From assembly GCA_965215845.1 (NCBI GenBank), contig CBDCEL010000004.1, positions 682,001-746,000 of the forward strand: a DNA stretch of 64,000 bases, in the 5' to 3' direction. Shown here one piece after another: positions 62,993 to 64,000 of the stretch; positions within the stretch are counted from its first letter, which is position 1; the number at the start of each line of letters is the position of its first letter. The stretch is from Aurantibacter_A sp965215845 (GTDB taxonomy: Bacteria > Bacteroidota > Bacteroidia > Flavobacteriales > Flavobacteriaceae). The notes beneath the pieces were generated by a model. It ran no database searches and had not been told where the DNA came from. It worked only from the letters and a program-made list of their open reading frames with translations. Position numbers and translations under genes: made by a program.

Positions 62993-64000
62993 ATGCTAAG
63001 AGGAATAAAATCAAACCTGCTCAGATATACTATTATTCTTTTCCTGACGGCGCTGGTCGCGACATTACTGTTCGTTCTTAGTGTTCGTTTCGGAGCCTGG
63101 GGCAAGCTACCCGATAAAAGTGAACTCTCGGAATTTCAATACAAAAGGGCTTCAGAGGTTTTTACGGCAGACAGTGTTCTCATAGGCAAATACTTTCTTT
63201 TTGACCGACAGCCTATTGCATTTCATAAAATTCCAAAACCGTTATTGCAGGCCCTTGTGGCAATCGAGGATGAACGTTTCTATGACCATTCAGGTGTCGA
63301 TTATCCCAGTCTTTTTCGTGTGGCACTCAAGACCATTTTATTGCAAGATCAATCATCAGGGGGTGGCAGTACCTTGACACAACAGCTTGCCAAAAACCTA
63401 TATCCCCGAAGGGAAAGAAAAAAAACGAACATTGCAGTCGATAAAGTAAAAGAAATGTTCATCGCTTCGCGCTTAGAGGATATTTATTCAAAGGATGAAA
63501 TCTTGACGCACTACCTGAACACGGTTTCCTTCGGGGACAATACTTTTGGAATCGAGAGCGCTGCATTAAAATTTTTCAATAAAAGGGCCGAAAAACTCTT
63601 ACTTGAAGAGGCGGCCGTACTCGTTGGAATGCTGAAGGCGACCTATGGATACAATCCCAGGGTCTACCCTGAGAAAAGCTTGGAACGAAGAAATCTAGTG
63701 TTCCACTCCATGTTCAAAAACGATTTTATTTCAGAAAGTGAAAAAGACAGCCTATTGAAAATTCCGCTAAAATTAAATTATAGGGATTTTGATTACGATG
63801 ATGGGCTTGCCCCCTATTTCAGGGAAGAAGTACGAAAGAAAATGCTCGCCTGGGCCGACAGGCAAAAAGAGGAAGGCAATGATTACAACATATACACCTC
63901 GGGTCTAAAAATCTATACCACCCTTGATTCTAAAATGCAGCGGTTAGCGGAGGAAACCATGGCGCAACATATGTCATCATTACAGCGGAAATTTGAAAAG
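62993..64000 (+). CDS. class A penicillin-binding protein (PBP1A-like), 3' end off window
   Basis: The first 336 residues are in view and the frame is open to the right edge. A single N-terminal anchor (LLRYTIILFLTALVATLLFVLSVRFG) precedes a GT51 glycosyltransferase domain: LVAIEDERFYDHSGVDYPSL (catalytic Glu), GGGSTLTQQLAKNLYPR, KVKEMFIASRLEDIYSKDEILTHYLNTVSFGDNTFGIESAAL. The transpeptidase half lies beyond the window. It polymerises and, with its missing part, cross-links peptidoglycan. Confidence 0.92.
   Translation, partial: MLRGIKSNLLRYTIILFLTALVATLLFVLSVRFGAWGKLPDKSELSEFQYKRASEVFTADSVLIGKYFLFDRQPIAFHKIPKPLLQALVAIEDERFYDHSGVDYPSLFRVALKTILLQDQSSGGGSTLTQQLAKNLYPRRERKKTNIAVDKVKEMFIASRLEDIYSKDEILTHYLNTVSFGDNTFGIESAALKFFNKRAEKLLLEEAAVLVGMLKATYGYNPRVYPEKSLERRNLVFHSMFKNDFISESEKDSLLKIPLKLNYRDFDYDDGLAPYFREEVRKKMLAWADRQKEEGNDYNIYTSGLKIYTTLDSKMQRLAEETMAQHMSSLQRKFEK

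Noticed and set aside
1..64000. tRNA, rRNA, CRISPR arrays and transposases
   Set aside because: Looked for and not found; no cloverleaf, no regularly spaced repeats and no transposase-like protein.

Overview
The window comes from a marine-type member of the Flavobacteriaceae (Bacteroidota). The signs are a SusC/SusD pair, a GH92 glycosidase, a DUF5916 protein, many lipoproteins with a C-terminal-Cys lipobox, AraC regulators with membrane-spanning N-termini, weak Shine-Dalgarno sequences, and a promoter with the Bacteroidota TTG/TAnnTTTG elements. The genus cannot be read from the sequence. I saw no rRNA, tRNA, CRISPR array, transposase or integrase.

Region 1 (1-13.8 kb) is accessory. A dozen or so unrelated small genes lie almost all singly and all on the + strand: DUF1330-like, SRPBCC, membrane protein, alpha/beta hydrolase, two AraC-type regulators, paired lipoproteins, GNAT, serine hydrolase, PNPOx-like, metalloprotease, ArsR+AHSA1 and EthD. 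They are separated by 150-450 bp spacers that share short motifs, inverted repeats and a 43-bp exact repeat. This looks like a cassette array, possibly integron-like, but no integrase is in view.

Region 2 (13.8-29.1 kb) is mixed: a TIM-barrel isomerase-like protein, FabH, HtpG, an esterase, a Gfo/Idh/MocA oxidoreductase (whose 3' end is copied as a fragment 4.8 kb downstream), a membrane protein, a DUF5916 outer-membrane protein, an odd metallo-beta-lactamase-fold lipoprotein, a ferric-reductase-like operon and an AraC regulator.

Region 3 (29.2-54.6 kb) is the main point of interest. It holds a HAD phosphatase, an alkaline phosphatase, a phosphodiesterase/alkaline-phosphatase fusion, a type I phosphodiesterase with a PA14 domain, SusC/SusD, a GH92 alpha-mannosidase-like enzyme, a LacI regulator, and then a complete myo-inositol pathway (iolJ-iolB-iolC-iolD-SSS transporter-iolA-iolE-iolG) ending in an endonuclease/exonuclease/phosphatase-family enzyme. 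An identical 16-bp palindrome, ATGCAAACCTTTGCAT, lies upstream of the phosphodiesterases, of susC and of iolJ, which suggests one LacI regulon. The gene set suggests a scavenging system for phospho-inositol compounds, perhaps mannosylated: outer-surface hydrolysis of the diester and monoester, uptake, then breakdown of inositol to DHAP and acetyl-CoA. The substrate is inference.

Region 4 (54.6-64 kb) is housekeeping-like: an ECF sigma factor with an overlapping putative anti-sigma gene, a small membrane protein, a MOSC protein, a DUF885 peptidase-like lipoprotein, a DoxX-like protein, a secreted protein, an AraC regulator translationally coupled to an AlkB-like dioxygenase, an S1/P1 nuclease, and the start of a class A penicillin-binding protein that runs off the right edge.
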